A stretch of DNA of 64,000 bases from Paraburkholderia sp. Ac-20340. GTDB taxonomy: Bacteria > Pseudomonadota > Gammaproteobacteria > Burkholderiales > Burkholderiaceae. Shown piece by piece: positions 46,028 to 55,069 of this stretch. The translations under genes and the position numbers were made by a program. Every line of letters starts with the position of its first letter. Position 1 is the first letter of the stretch. The notes under the pieces were generated by a model. The model was not told where the DNA came from. It made no database searches and saw only the letters and a list, made by a program, of their open reading frames with translations. Where the stretch lies: contig NZ_JAAGPR010000016.1 of assembly GCF_017104965.1 (NCBI RefSeq), forward strand, positions 1-64,000, given 5' to 3'.

Positions 46028-46057
46028 AAAAAAACGCCGGCCACTCAGGGCCGGCGT
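46028..46057 (-). terminator. Rho-independent terminator of ahpF
   Basis: ACGCCGGCC (46034-46042) pairs with GGCCGGCGT (46049-46057); on the minus strand the stem is followed by seven or eight T residues. It ends the ahpF transcript. Confidence 0.88.
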
Positions 46058-46085
46058 CCGCATGGGGCATCCCGCGGCAAAAAAC

Positions 46086-47687
46086 TTATGCGATAGCGGC
46101 AGCCGCCGTTGCGTCCTCTTCCAGTTCCACCGACGAGCGGATCAGGTAATCGAACGCCGCCAGCGAGGCCTTCGCGCCTTCGCCCACTGCGATCACGATC
46201 TGCTTGAACGGCACGGTCGTCACGTCACCCGCGGCGAACAGACCCGGCACCGACGTCTGGCCCTTCGCATCGACTTCGATCTCGCCGTGCTTCGACAGCG
46301 CGACCGTGCCCTTCAGGAACTCGGTGTTCGGCACGAGACCGATCTGCACGAACACGCCTTCGAGTTCGACATGACGCTTCTCGCCCGAGGTGCGTTCCAG
46401 GAACGCGAGACCCGTGACCTTCTGGCTATCGCCGACGATTTCCGTGGTCTGCGCGTTCACATGCACCGTGACGTTCGGCAGGCTGCGCAGCTTGCGTTGC
46501 AGCACTTCGTCCGCACGCAGTTGCGCGCCGAATTCGAGCAGCGTGACGTGGCTCACGATACCGGCGAGATCGATCGCCGCTTCCACGCCCGAGTTGCCGC
46601 CGCCGATCACCGCCACGCGCTTGCCCTTGAAGAGCGGGCCGTCGCAGTGCGGGCAGTACGCCACGCCCTTGTTCTTGTACTCCTGCTCGCCCGGCACATC
46701 GACATTGCGCCAGCGCGCGCCCGTTGCCAGCACCACGCTCTTCGCGCGCAGCGTTGCGCCGCTTTGCGTGCGCACTTCGAAACCCTTGCCCGTCGGCACC
46801 ACGGCATCGGCGCGCTGCAGGTTCATGATGTCCACTTCATAGGCGCGAACGTGCTGTTCGAGCGCCGTCGCGAACTTCGGCCCTTCGGTTTCCTTGACCG
46901 AGATGAAGTTCTCGATCGCCATCGTGTCGAGCACCTGGCCGCCGAAACGCTCGGCGAGCACGCCCGTCTTGATGCCCTTGCGCGCCGCGTAGATCGCAGC
47001 CGCCGCGCCTGCGGGGCCGCCGCCGACGATCAGCATGTCGAACACGTCCTTCTGGTTCAGCTTCTCGGCAGCGCGCGCCGATGCGCCCGTGTCGAGCTTG
47101 GCGAGAATTTCTTCCACGCCCATGCGGCCTTGGCCGAACACTTCGCCGTTCAGGTAGATGGTCGGCACAGCCATGATCTGGCGCTTCTCGACTTCATCCT
47201 GGAACAGCGCGCCATCGATCGTGACGATCTGCACATTCGGGTTCAGCGCTGCCATCGCGTTGATCGACTGCACGACTTCCGGGCAGTTCTGGCACGACAG
47301 CGACATATAGACTTCGAACGAGAACACGCCGTCGAGCGACTTCACCTGGTCGATCGTTTCGTTTTCGAGCTTGACCGGATGGCCGCCCACCTGGAGCAGC
47401 GCCAGCACGAGCGACGTGAATTCGTGGCCCATCGGGATACCGGCGAACGTGACCTTCACGTCCGAATTTGCACGCTTGATCTCGAACGAAGGGGTACGCG
47501 CGTCGCCAGCAGCGGCGCCGCGGCGTTCTTCGTAGCTGATGCGATCCGACAGCGATGCGATGTCCTGCAGCAATTGCTGCAGTTCCTGCGACTTCTCGCC
47601 GTCGTTCAGGTACGCAACGATCTCAATCGACTGCGTGACTTTTTCGAGGTAGCTTTTCAGTTGGGTCTTGAGATTGGCGTCGAGCAT
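46086..47687 (-). CDS. ahpF: Alkyl hydroperoxide reductase subunit F
   Basis: Flavoprotein disulfide reductase that recycles AhpC with NADH. 533 residues. The N-terminal thioredoxin-like domains hold the relay pair CQNC (Cys132, Cys135); the thioredoxin-reductase-like part has the FAD motif VGGGPAGAAAAIYAARKG, the second redox pair CPHC at about residue 350 and the NADH motif VIGGGNSGVEAAIDLA. The ahpC gene lies just upstream on the same strand, 186 bases away, with a hairpin between. Confidence 0.96.
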   Translation of the reverse strand: MLDANLKTQLKSYLEKVTQSIEIVAYLNDGEKSQELQQLLQDIASLSDRISYEERRGAAAGDARTPSFEIKRANSDVKVTFAGIPMGHEFTSLVLALLQVGGHPVKLENETIDQVKSLDGVFSFEVYMSLSCQNCPEVVQSINAMAALNPNVQIVTIDGALFQDEVEKRQIMAVPTIYLNGEVFGQGRMGVEEILAKLDTGASARAAEKLNQKDVFDMLIVGGGPAGAAAAIYAARKGIKTGVLAERFGGQVLDTMAIENFISVKETEGPKFATALEQHVRAYEVDIMNLQRADAVVPTGKGFEVRTQSGATLRAKSVVLATGARWRNVDVPGEQEYKNKGVAYCPHCDGPLFKGKRVAVIGGGNSGVEAAIDLAGIVSHVTLLEFGAQLRADEVLQRKLRSLPNVTVHVNAQTTEIVGDSQKVTGLAFLERTSGEKRHVELEGVFVQIGLVPNTEFLKGTVALSKHGEIEVDAKGQTSVPGLFAAGDVTTVPFKQIVIAVGEGAKASLAAFDYLIRSSVELEEDATAAAAIA

Positions 47688-47781
47688 GGCGTGTTCCGGC
47701 TAAAGAAGAAGCGGGGGAATTCTTGGAATAACTCAGTATTGCCTGGCAATTTCGCCGTCTTGTAGCAGGCGATTCAGGCAT

Positions 47782-47811
47782 CCGGGCCGCTGCCGCGTGG
47801 GCGCGGCCCGG
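47782..47811 (-). other. Hairpin between ahpC and ahpF
   Basis: CCGGGCCGC and GCGGCCCGG (9 bases each) enclose a 12-base loop. There is no T run. In the transcript it would lie between ahpC and ahpF and could lower ahpF expression or protect the ahpC message; this is inference. Confidence 0.4.
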
Positions 47812-47873
47812 AGATACAGCTAGTGAGACTTCAGCGTCATGCAGTCAAACCGACTGCATCGATCAAACAACGC

Positions 47874-48437
47874 TTAGATCTTGCCGACGAGGTCGAGCGA
47901 CGGCTTGAGCGTTTCTGCGCCCGGCGTCCACTTGGCGGGGCAGACTTCGCCCGGGTGAGCAGCAACGTACTGAGCTGCCTGAACCTTGCGCAGCAGTTCC
48001 TTTGCGTCACGGCCGATGCCGTTGTCGTGGATTTCGCACAGCTTGATCTCGCCTTCCGGGTTGATCACGAACGTGCCGCGCAGTGCCAGACCTTCTTCTT
48101 CGATCATGACGTCGAAGTTGCGCGTGATTGCGCCCGTCGGGTCGCCAACCAGCGGGTACTGGATCTTGGCGATCGTTTCCGACGTGTCGTGCCATGCCTT
48201 GTGCGTGAAGTGCGTGTCGGTCGACACACCGTAGACTTCAACGCCCAGCTTCTGGAATTCTGCGTACTGGTCGGCCAGATCGCCGAGTTCCGTCGGGCAC
48301 ACGAACGTGAAGTCAGCCGGGTAGAACACGACGACCGACCACTTGCCCTTCAGGTTTTCTTCAGAGACCGGAACGAACTTACCGTTGTGGTATGCGGTTG
48401 CCTGGAACGGCTTGACTTGCGTGTTGATGAGAGACAT
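47874..48437 (-). CDS. ahpC: Alkyl hydroperoxide reductase subunit C (2-Cys peroxiredoxin)
   Basis: Reduces hydrogen peroxide and organic hydroperoxides. 187 residues, the E. coli AhpC length. The peroxidatic Cys47 is in FTFVCPTE and the resolving Cys166 in EVCPAKW. Reductant comes from AhpF, encoded next downstream. The start is MSLINTQVKPF, as in other AhpC proteins, with GAGGAAG upstream. An OxyR-like stretch (GATAG and GATC elements near 48520-48550) may be the peroxide-responsive site, but the match is too loose to annotate. Confidence 0.97.
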   Translation of the reverse strand: MSLINTQVKPFQATAYHNGKFVPVSEENLKGKWSVVVFYPADFTFVCPTELGDLADQYAEFQKLGVEVYGVSTDTHFTHKAWHDTSETIAKIQYPLVGDPTGAITRNFDVMIEEEGLALRGTFVINPEGEIKLCEIHDNGIGRDAKELLRKVQAAQYVAAHPGEVCPAKWTPGAETLKPSLDLVGKI

Positions 48438-48881
48438 TCGTTGCTTCCTCGCTCTGGGTTGGAAAAGGTATGGACGAAGATTACGGGAACCACGCCCATT
48501 TGAAAAATTGGTTGCTTTGATCGCAGGAATAAACCATGCCTATCGGGCCTCATGAAAACCATTACATGGCCTTCCAAGCCCGTCGGCACGGGGGTTTGCG
48601 CCTGCGCTCATCCCGCGTGAAGCGGCCCGAGCAACCCTCGGGGCGGTGAGCATACAACGAAACTGCGACACTGAGCCTCACGCCCCCAGCCTTCATAGGC
48701 CTCTTTCATGCGCCATTCGGGTGCATGCAGGCCGCGCGTCCAGCCGGGCCGCGCATGCAAGGGCTGTGATCGTGGGCCACCGCGTGAGGTTCCGCGCGAC
48801 TGACGCTACATTCATCGCGCCCGCATCCTCTTTAGATGCAGGCGCAACCGCCATTCCTCAATAGCATGCGGCCAGACCGCA
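48438..48881. other. Intergenic region upstream of ahpC
   Basis: 444 bases. The first 120 bases should hold the ahpC promoter (A+T-richer, 48480-48560). The rest, to the LysR stop, is G+C-rich with no gene, repeat or terminator that I can support. Confidence 0.4.
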
Positions 48882-49790
48882 TCAAAGCGCCCCGCCACGC
48901 GCCGTTGCCGCACGAGCGACCAGGCGTTCGCGCAGGAATTGCGTCAGCGCGCGGATCGTCACGGAAGCTTCACGATGCTGCGGATAGACCGCATGCAGCG
49001 CGTTGGACGGCGGGATGTAGTCCTGCAGCACCTCGACGAGCAGTCCCGCATCGACCGATCCCGCGACGATAAAGTCCGGCAGATAGCAGATGCCCAGCCC
49101 CGCAATGGCGGAGTCCCGGATCACCTCGCCGTTGTTCGCGCGCAGCGGCCCATGCACCTCGAACGGCGTTCTCACGCCGTCGATCATGAATTCCCACGGC
49201 GCCCGCCCCTGCTGCCCGTAAGGCAGACAGGCGTGACCGGCGAGATCGGCGGGCGTTTCAGGCGCGCGCCGCCGACGCCGGTAGCCGGGGCTGCAGCACG
49301 CGATCATGCGCACGTCGATGAGCTTTTGCGCCACCAGCGTGGAATCCGCCAGCCGCCCGATGCGCAGCGCCATGTCGAAACCTTCGCCGATCACATCGAC
49401 GGTACGGTCGCTCAAATCCATGTCGAAGCGCACATCCGGGTGCTCGCGCAGGAATTCGGCGACGAGCGGCGACAGATGCGCCATGCCGAACGACATCGGC
49501 GCGCTCACTTTCAGCAAGCCATGCGGCTCCGAGCGACGGTCGGACATGGCGCGTTCGGCCTCGGCGACATCGGCGAGGATGCGTTTGGCGCGATCGTAAA
49601 AGTCCTGTCCGAGGTCCGTCACGGCCAGCTTGCGCGTGTTGCGGATCAGCAGGCGCGCGCCCAGATCGGCTTCCAGCGCCGCCACGCGGCGGCTCACGAA
49701 CTGCTTGGACAGACGCAGCCGGTTGGCCGCCGCAGTGAAATTGCCGGCGTCCACCGTGTTGATGAAGATGCGCATGTCGTCGAGTTGCAT
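48882..49790 (-). CDS. LysR-type transcriptional regulator, divergent from pirin
   Basis: 302 residues from the ATG at 49790. HTH: MQLDDMRIFINTVDAGNFT and AAANRLRLSKQFVSRRVAAL, then an effector domain of the CrgA-like group (LLKVSAPMSFGMAHLSPL, DRTVDVIGEGFDMALRIG). The open frame runs to 49841 without conservation. It is divergent from the pirin gene with about 126 bases between starts, and by position it probably regulates that gene and perhaps the DoxX gene after it. Confidence 0.9.
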   Translation of the reverse strand: MQLDDMRIFINTVDAGNFTAAANRLRLSKQFVSRRVAALEADLGARLLIRNTRKLAVTDLGQDFYDRAKRILADVAEAERAMSDRRSEPHGLLKVSAPMSFGMAHLSPLVAEFLREHPDVRFDMDLSDRTVDVIGEGFDMALRIGRLADSTLVAQKLIDVRMIACCSPGYRRRRRAPETPADLAGHACLPYGQQGRAPWEFMIDGVRTPFEVHGPLRANNGEVIRDSAIAGLGICYLPDFIVAGSVDAGLLVEVLQDYIPPSNALHAVYPQHREASVTIRALTQFLRERLVARAATARGGAL

Positions 49791-49916
49791 ATCTATTGTC
49801 CACTCATATGTGACAGTGAGTCGTATTTTACGGCGATCCACATCGCTTCGGTTGACCTAAGATTCACTCCATCGCAACGAACAACGAATCGCAACCGATT
49901 CAACCGGAGAGAAAAA

Positions 49917-50642
49917 ATGATCGAACTTCGCAAGGCAGACCAACGCGGCCGCGGTGAACATGGCTGGCTCAGCTCGCGTCACACGTTCTCTTTCGCGAAC
50001 TACTACGACCCGAAGCAAGTGGGCTTTTCCGATCTGCTCGTGATCAACGACGACCGTGTTGCCCCGGCGCGCGGCTTCGGCAAGCACCCGCACCGCGACA
50101 TGGAAATCTTCTCGTACGTGCTGGAAGGCGCGCTCGAGCACAAGGATTCGATGGGCACCGGTTCGGTGATCGTGCCGGGCGACGTGCAACTGATGAGCGC
50201 CGGTACGGGCGTGGCGCACAGCGAGTTCAACCATTCGGCCGACGAAGGCGTGCACTTCCTGCAGATCTGGATTGCGCCGAATGTGAAGGGCGCGCAACCG
50301 CGCTATCAGCAGAAGAACATCGCCGATACGGAAAAGCGCGGCAAGCTGCGCCTGATCCTCTCGCCGGATGGCGCCGACGATTCGCTGCTGCTGCGTCAGG
50401 ACGCACGCGTCTATGCCGGCCGCTTCGACGGCGCAGAAAGCGCGCAGGTCGAGATTGGCGCAGACCGCTTCGCCTATGTGCATGTGGCGCGCGGCAGCGT
50501 GAAGCTTAACGGCGTGGAACTGGGCGAAGGCGACGGCGCACGCATCCGTTCGGAACGCGAACTAAGCTTTACGGACGGACACGATGCCGAAGTCCTGGTG
50601 TTCGATCTGCGTAATATCGAAGTGTCGGAACTCTGGTCGTAA
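49917..50642 (+). CDS. Pirin family bicupin protein
   Basis: 241 residues from the ATG at 49917, with GGAGAG eight bases upstream. The N-terminal cupin has the metal motif GFGKHPHRDMEIFSYVLEG and VQLMSAGTGVAHSEFNHS, the hallmark of pirins of the YhhW type, some of which have quercetinase activity. The C-terminal domain is shorter and lacks a clear metal site. The LysR-pirin-DoxX arrangement is common in Burkholderiaceae and is thought to respond to electrophiles or redox stress. A frame open to 48939 upstream is a shadow. Confidence 0.92.
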   Translation: MIELRKADQRGRGEHGWLSSRHTFSFANYYDPKQVGFSDLLVINDDRVAPARGFGKHPHRDMEIFSYVLEGALEHKDSMGTGSVIVPGDVQLMSAGTGVAHSEFNHSADEGVHFLQIWIAPNVKGAQPRYQQKNIADTEKRGKLRLILSPDGADDSLLLRQDARVYAGRFDGAESAQVEIGADRFAYVHVARGSVKLNGVELGEGDGARIRSERELSFTDGHDAEVLVFDLRNIEVSELWS

Positions 50643-50669
50643 AACCAGCTTGAGCTCTGATTGAGCCGG

Positions 50670-50696
50670 ATTGCCGGGCGCTCGCCGCCCGGCAAT
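50670..50696 (+). other. Hairpin after the pirin gene
   Basis: ATTGCCGGGCG pairs perfectly over 11 bases with CGCCCGGCAAT across a 5-base loop. No T run follows, so it is a weak terminator or processing site between pirin and DoxX. Confidence 0.5.
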
Positions 50697-50807
50697 CAAC
50701 ACTGCCAGCCACACCGCTTGCTACACCGACTTGCTACACCGCTTGCCGCTGTCATCGCTTAAAGCACAGGCAGACCTTCTGCCAACACAATATTTCGGAG
50801 AAACACC

Positions 50808-51221
50808 ATGCGCTATAACCTCTTTGGTCAAAACAACGACGTCGTTCTGCTGATCTCGCGTGTCCTGCTGGCCGCCCTGTTCATCCTGTTCGGCTGGTCC
50901 AAGATCACGGGCTTTTCGGGCACGGTCGACTACATGGCGCACGTGGGCGCACCCGCGCCGATGATCTCGGCGGTCATTGCGGTGGTCATGGAATTCGTGG
51001 TCGGCATCCTGATCGCCGTGGGCTTCTATACGCGTCCGCTCGCCGTACTGCTGGCGCTCTACACGATTGCCACCGCGATCATCGGCCATCACTTCTGGAA
51101 CATGACCGGCGCCGATCAAATGGCGAACATGATCAACTTCTACAAGAACGTGAGCATCGCAGGCGGCCTGCTGGCGCTTGCAGTGACGGGTCCTGGCAAG
51201 TTCTCGATCGACCGGAAGTAA
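50808..51221 (+). CDS. DoxX family membrane protein
   Basis: 137 residues with four membrane segments, the DoxX size. It opens with a polar dozen residues, then LISRVLLAALFILFGWSKI, where the Arg and the GWSKI motif are family marks, and later MEFVVGILIAVGFYTRPLA. DoxX-family proteins take part in redox or thiol stress defence in some bacteria; the exact role is unknown. GGAG eight bases before the ATG. Followed by a clear terminator, after which base composition changes sharply. Confidence 0.88.
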   Translation: MRYNLFGQNNDVVLLISRVLLAALFILFGWSKITGFSGTVDYMAHVGAPAPMISAVIAVVMEFVVGILIAVGFYTRPLAVLLALYTIATAIIGHHFWNMTGADQMANMINFYKNVSIAGGLLALAVTGPGKFSIDRK

Positions 51222-51248
51222 GTGGCATCCCTTTATTACGGATTGATT

Positions 51249-51280
51249 AGGGCGATACAGCAATGTATCGCCCTATTTTC
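51249..51280 (+). terminator. Rho-independent terminator after doxX
   Basis: AGGGCGATAC pairs with GTATCGCCCT across AGCAAT and is followed by ATTTTC. It marks the end of the G+C-rich host segment before the A+T-rich islet. Confidence 0.85.
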
Positions 51281-51503
51281 TTCAAGCACGCGACGGACTT
51301 TCCCAGGGGCGAAGATCTAACTCGTCACAGCCGCGCTGAAACACTCACCTACTCACTCTTCGCATCGTCTGCGACAGGCCTGAACACGCCCGTTACTTGA
51401 CGACCAACAAAGACAATGCCAAACAACAGGCATATTGTTATCCCCACAGCCTCACCTCCGTTGAATATCAATAATTAACAAAGACAGCAAGGATTATTGA
51501 CAC

Positions 51504-52568
51504 ATGGAATACTTAGCATTGCGATGCATTGAGACGAGCAACGATCAACAATTCGAAGCCAATCTAATTTCTGAATTGCAACCCATACGCCAGTTTGTTC
51601 TGGCCATTTCGGTCTACCATATTCTACGAACAGGAATATATGAAACGCTGTCTGAGGAAGGCCCAATGACAGCTTCCGCCCTGTCGAGCAAGCTTAGTCT
51701 TGATCCTGATAGGCTTGACGGATTTTTGAAGTATCTTCGCAATGAAAATCTCCTTGTCGAAAAGCGAGGTGCGTATGATCTATCCGGCAAATGTCAGACT
51801 CTAGCAACATATAAAGCGTGGTATGAAATGCTTATTGGCGGCTACGCCGAAACCTTTCTACAAATTGGCAATCGCCTAAAAATCGGCTCAGAGAGTTGCA
51901 CCCGTAATGCTGCACTGGTCGGATCTGGAAGTTGTGGGATCAGCCACTTTGACGCCATTCCGCTAACACGTTCGCTGATGAACGAGGTCGAAGGCGGCTG
52001 CCATCGGCTACTAGATCTTGGCTGCGGCAACGGAGCCTACCTTGCTGAATTCTGCAAGGCTCTTCCACATATTATGGCGTGCGGCGTAGAGCCTGACGAA
52101 GGCGGTTTTCGCGAGGCACAAAATTTGATTGAGAAGGCCGGTTTATCCCATCGGGTACAAATCCGCCATGCCGACGCTGTCAGCTTTCTCGACTCCGATT
52201 TTGAATTCGACCCAGATTTCATCGTTTTAGGATTTGTTCTACATGAGATTCTTGGTCAACTCGGTCGTAACGGAGTAGTTAACTTTTTAGAAAAAATTAT
52301 CAAACGATTCCCGACCATCAACATTATCGTCATAGAAGTGGACGATAAAATAGATGATCCGGCGACCATGAAGCATGGCCTCGCCCTCGCCTACTATAAC
52401 CCGTACTATCTTCTTCACTATTTTACTCGTCAAAAACTTGCACCCGATATTGTCTGGCATGAGATTTTTCATGATGCTGGACTACGGGTTAAGAAGAAAT
52501 ATACCACTTGCCAAAACGTTGACTCCACCCACCTGGAGATCGGATATCTGCTCGCAATTTCAAATTAG
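51504..52568 (+). CDS. SAM-dependent alpha-keto acid C-methyltransferase, 2-ketoarginine methyltransferase (MrsA)-like
   Basis: 354 residues. Residues 20-100 form the winged-helix dimerisation part seen in small-molecule methyltransferases (ISVYHILRTGIYETL, DPDRLDGFLKYLRNE). GSGSCGISHFDAIPLTRSLM (141-160) and HGLALAYYNPYYLLHYF (291-307) are, from memory, stretches shared with 2-ketoarginine methyltransferases of 3-methylarginine synthesis. The SAM motif is DLGCGNG (171-177). Related keto-acid methyltransferases such as MppJ bind iron through two His and an acidic residue; His247-Glu248 and His291 are candidates here. The likely reaction is beta-methylation of a 2-oxo acid before transamination by the next gene product. 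The substrate is unproven. AAGGA lies 11 bases before the ATG. Confidence 0.75.
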   Translation: MEYLALRCIETSNDQQFEANLISELQPIRQFVLAISVYHILRTGIYETLSEEGPMTASALSSKLSLDPDRLDGFLKYLRNENLLVEKRGAYDLSGKCQTLATYKAWYEMLIGGYAETFLQIGNRLKIGSESCTRNAALVGSGSCGISHFDAIPLTRSLMNEVEGGCHRLLDLGCGNGAYLAEFCKALPHIMACGVEPDEGGFREAQNLIEKAGLSHRVQIRHADAVSFLDSDFEFDPDFIVLGFVLHEILGQLGRNGVVNFLEKIIKRFPTINIIVIEVDDKIDDPATMKHGLALAYYNPYYLLHYFTRQKLAPDIVWHEIFHDAGLRVKKKYTTCQNVDSTHLEIGYLLAISN

Positions 52569-52632
52569 CGTTGCGGATCGAATTGATCCACCAACTCGAA
52601 GAAACCGCTGACCGGGCCGCAACGGAGCATCA

Positions 52633-53784
52633 ATGAAGAAAAGATATCGCATCATCGATTCAAGAAATCCTTTGAGTGCACTTCAACAGCGAATCAAATA
52701 CGCTCGCACGCGTTCAGATTCGATATATTTCGTTGAAAACGTACCTGTCTGGCCGGAGGATTCGTTTTCTGCACCTAGTGCGTCCCCTGTGGACATGCTC
52801 GAATACGCAAACAGTAACGGGACTGACTCCCTGATTTCCGCCATCTGCGAGCGCGATAATAGTCTGTACGGCGCCAACATTCAGCCGCAGAATGTACTGG
52901 TCACAAATGGCGCGATGTATGCCCTCTCTTTGGTGTTTCGAAGCGTCTATCAACAGGATCAAGTCGAAGCGCTCTGTGTTGCCCCGGTCTTTACTGCCGT
53001 TTCATCTCTACTTACAGACGCAGGGTACATAGTTAAGTTCTTCGACGCTAACGCTGTCACTCAATGCACTCCTGAATCTATATTATCTCACCGCTCGCCC
53101 GCCACCCGACTAATTTATCTTAACGTTCCGCACAATCCATACGGCGTCGTATATTGTGATGAATTCATTCGAGCGCTTGTTACCGAAGTTAACAGGAATA
53201 ATATATTCCTCGTGCTCGACTTAGTATACGACTCATATATTTTTAACAAAACTTTACTACTTTCGCCTTTTCGTTGCACCTCGGAATGGTCGAATATCTA
53301 TACGATCAATTCGGTTTCCAAAAATTTTGGAGCACCAGGTCTGCGCATCGGCTGGATTAGTTCGTCGGCAAACAATATCGAGCGAGCATCGAGCCTCCTC
53401 GAGCGGGAATGTGTATCCGTCTGCACGCCATCGCAAACAAAAGCTGCTCAATTGATTCGGCACGGTAACAGCCCACTGATCGATAGTCTGCGCAAAACGC
53501 GGGAACTGGCACTTGAGCGACTAGCAGCAGAAGGCTTAGTCGACAGCATTCCCGATGCGGGCACACAGATATTTGTCGAACTCCCGGTCACCGACGTTGA
53601 AGATTATGCTGACTTCGCGCTCTATTACTACGGCCTCGTTCTCGCCACTTCGTCCAATTACGCGTGTGCCCGACCTGGAGCCATTCGTGTACCTACAAGC
53701 TATCCATACGAACAAACTTCCCGGGCCATTGATACGCTGCTACGTAGCCTCAATGACTATAGACAACAAATTAAACACGCTTAA
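52633..53784 (+). CDS. Class I/II PLP-dependent aminotransferase of the islet
   Basis: 383 residues, fold type I. The PLP Lys230 is in NSVSKNFGAPGLRIGW, Asn168 in NVPHNPYGVVY, Asp196 and Tyr199 in LVLDLVYDS, and the carboxylate-binding Arg is probably in GAIRVPTS near the end. It starts 64 bases after the methyltransferase gene. In 3-methylarginine-type pathways one aminotransferase both makes the 2-oxo acid and re-aminates the methylated product; the same division of labour is inferred here. Composition is A+T-rich like the rest of the islet. Its amino-acid specificity is not readable. Confidence 0.85.
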   Translation: MKKRYRIIDSRNPLSALQQRIKYARTRSDSIYFVENVPVWPEDSFSAPSASPVDMLEYANSNGTDSLISAICERDNSLYGANIQPQNVLVTNGAMYALSLVFRSVYQQDQVEALCVAPVFTAVSSLLTDAGYIVKFFDANAVTQCTPESILSHRSPATRLIYLNVPHNPYGVVYCDEFIRALVTEVNRNNIFLVLDLVYDSYIFNKTLLLSPFRCTSEWSNIYTINSVSKNFGAPGLRIGWISSSANNIERASSLLERECVSVCTPSQTKAAQLIRHGNSPLIDSLRKTRELALERLAAEGLVDSIPDAGTQIFVELPVTDVEDYADFALYYYGLVLATSSNYACARPGAIRVPTSYPYEQTSRAIDTLLRSLNDYRQQIKHA

Positions 53785-53822
53785 TTATCGGTGTGAAAAA
53801 AGCTGCTCGATGATATGTAGCC

Positions 53823-55058
53823 ATGAAAAAAATTTTAATCATTGAACCATCTTCGTCAGGCACAAAACTTATTGACGCTTGCAGGCAACTAGGCCACAGC
53901 CCAATCGTTTTAACCGCCAATCGTGATGATCGAAAAATTGACAAAAGTATTCTCGCGAATGCAGATGAAGTTCACTTAGTTGACACCAACAACTACGCGG
54001 CCTCTCTCCTGGTGGTCCAAGATCTTAAAAAAAGAATCCAAATCGATGCAATTATTCCCGGATTTGAATACTATATTCCACTTGCGGCAGAGTTGAACGA
54101 GGCATTTGGCACGCCTGGCTTGGATCGCGAGACAGCACTCAATGTTCGGCACAAGCATCGAATGCGCACTGTCATTGCCAATGCGGGACTGAGGTCGCCG
54201 CGTTTTGCGACGGTGACTACAGTCCAGGAAGGATTGATGGTAGGACGCGAGATAGGCTTCCCCCTCGTGATCAAACCTGTCGCGTGGTCGGGAAGTCTTA
54301 TGGTGCGCCGAGTTGACGACGAAATCGCACTTGCTTCCGCACTTAAGACGATCTGCGAAGAAAGCTTTAGCGAATACGGTATGCCGCCGCTAAAACAGGC
54401 AATACTCGAAGAATATGTAAAAGGGCGAGAGTTCAGCGTTGAAGGTTTCGTGCTGTCTGGAAACGTGAATATTGTCGCCATTACAGACAAATTCTTAGGG
54501 GCGGAACCTCACTTCGTCGAGACAGGCCATATTACTCCTGCACTGATTGAGGAAGGCTCCCGTCAAACCATTGAGGACTATGTATCTTCAGTCGTACGCG
54601 CACTCCGTATTACCGTAGGGCCATTTCATTGCGAAATCAGGGTCAACGAACAAGGACCAGTTTTTATAGAAATAGGCGCAAGGCTCGGCGGAGACCATAT
54701 TTGCGATCTGGTCTTCTACGCAAAAAACATAGACCTCTACCGCACATCCGTAGCCTGCTACCTCGGCGACAAAGATGTCGTTGCACGCCAACTTGAAGCT
54801 ATGCGGGATCATCAGTATTGCGGAATCCGCTATTTTATCCGACCAGGTTTGAGCCGTTACCGAATTGCTGATTATGAGCGCCCTTTGTATCAATGGCCCG
54901 AACTTCGTGAATTTTACATTGATATTCCGGCTGGCCAAAATATACCTCCGGCGGAAAGTTCCTTAGGTCGAATCGGGTATGTCATTGCTACGGATCGTGA
55001 TCATGGAGCCCTCGAACGTCGCCTGAGCGACATAGATCAGAGCATTCGTTTTGTCTGA
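53823..55058 (+). CDS. ATP-grasp ligase (L-amino acid ligase-like)
   Basis: 411 residues. An N-terminal pre-ATP-grasp Rossmann-like domain (about 1-100), then the ATP-grasp fold: FPLVIKPVAWSGS with the ATP-binding Lys151, ILEEYVKGREFSVEGFV (196-210), and the metal/phosphate motif EIRVNEQGPVFIEIGARLGG with Glu271, Glu283 and Arg287. The order and length resemble the BacD/RizA class that joins two amino acids through an acyl-phosphate. Placed after a methyltransferase and aminotransferase, it probably ligates the modified amino acid to another amino acid or amine. The ATG at 53823 is 38 bases after the aminotransferase stop. Other carboxylate-amine ligases cannot be excluded. Confidence 0.82.
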   Translation: MKKILIIEPSSSGTKLIDACRQLGHSPIVLTANRDDRKIDKSILANADEVHLVDTNNYAASLLVVQDLKKRIQIDAIIPGFEYYIPLAAELNEAFGTPGLDRETALNVRHKHRMRTVIANAGLRSPRFATVTTVQEGLMVGREIGFPLVIKPVAWSGSLMVRRVDDEIALASALKTICEESFSEYGMPPLKQAILEEYVKGREFSVEGFVLSGNVNIVAITDKFLGAEPHFVETGHITPALIEEGSRQTIEDYVSSVVRALRITVGPFHCEIRVNEQGPVFIEIGARLGGDHICDLVFYAKNIDLYRTSVACYLGDKDVVARQLEAMRDHQYCGIRYFIRPGLSRYRIADYERPLYQWPELREFYIDIPAGQNIPPAESSLGRIGYVIATDRDHGALERRLSDIDQSIRFV

Positions 55059-55069
55059 TTTCGACCATC

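Noticed and set aside
48510..48560. OxyR binding site upstream of ahpC
   Set aside because: GATAG and GATC elements are present, but the spacing and bases fit the ATAG-N7-CTAT consensus too poorly to annotate.
52633..53784. Reading the islet aminotransferase as part of a siderophore or phytotoxin NRPS cluster
   Set aside because: No NRPS or PKS module, carrier protein or thioesterase is present anywhere in the window.
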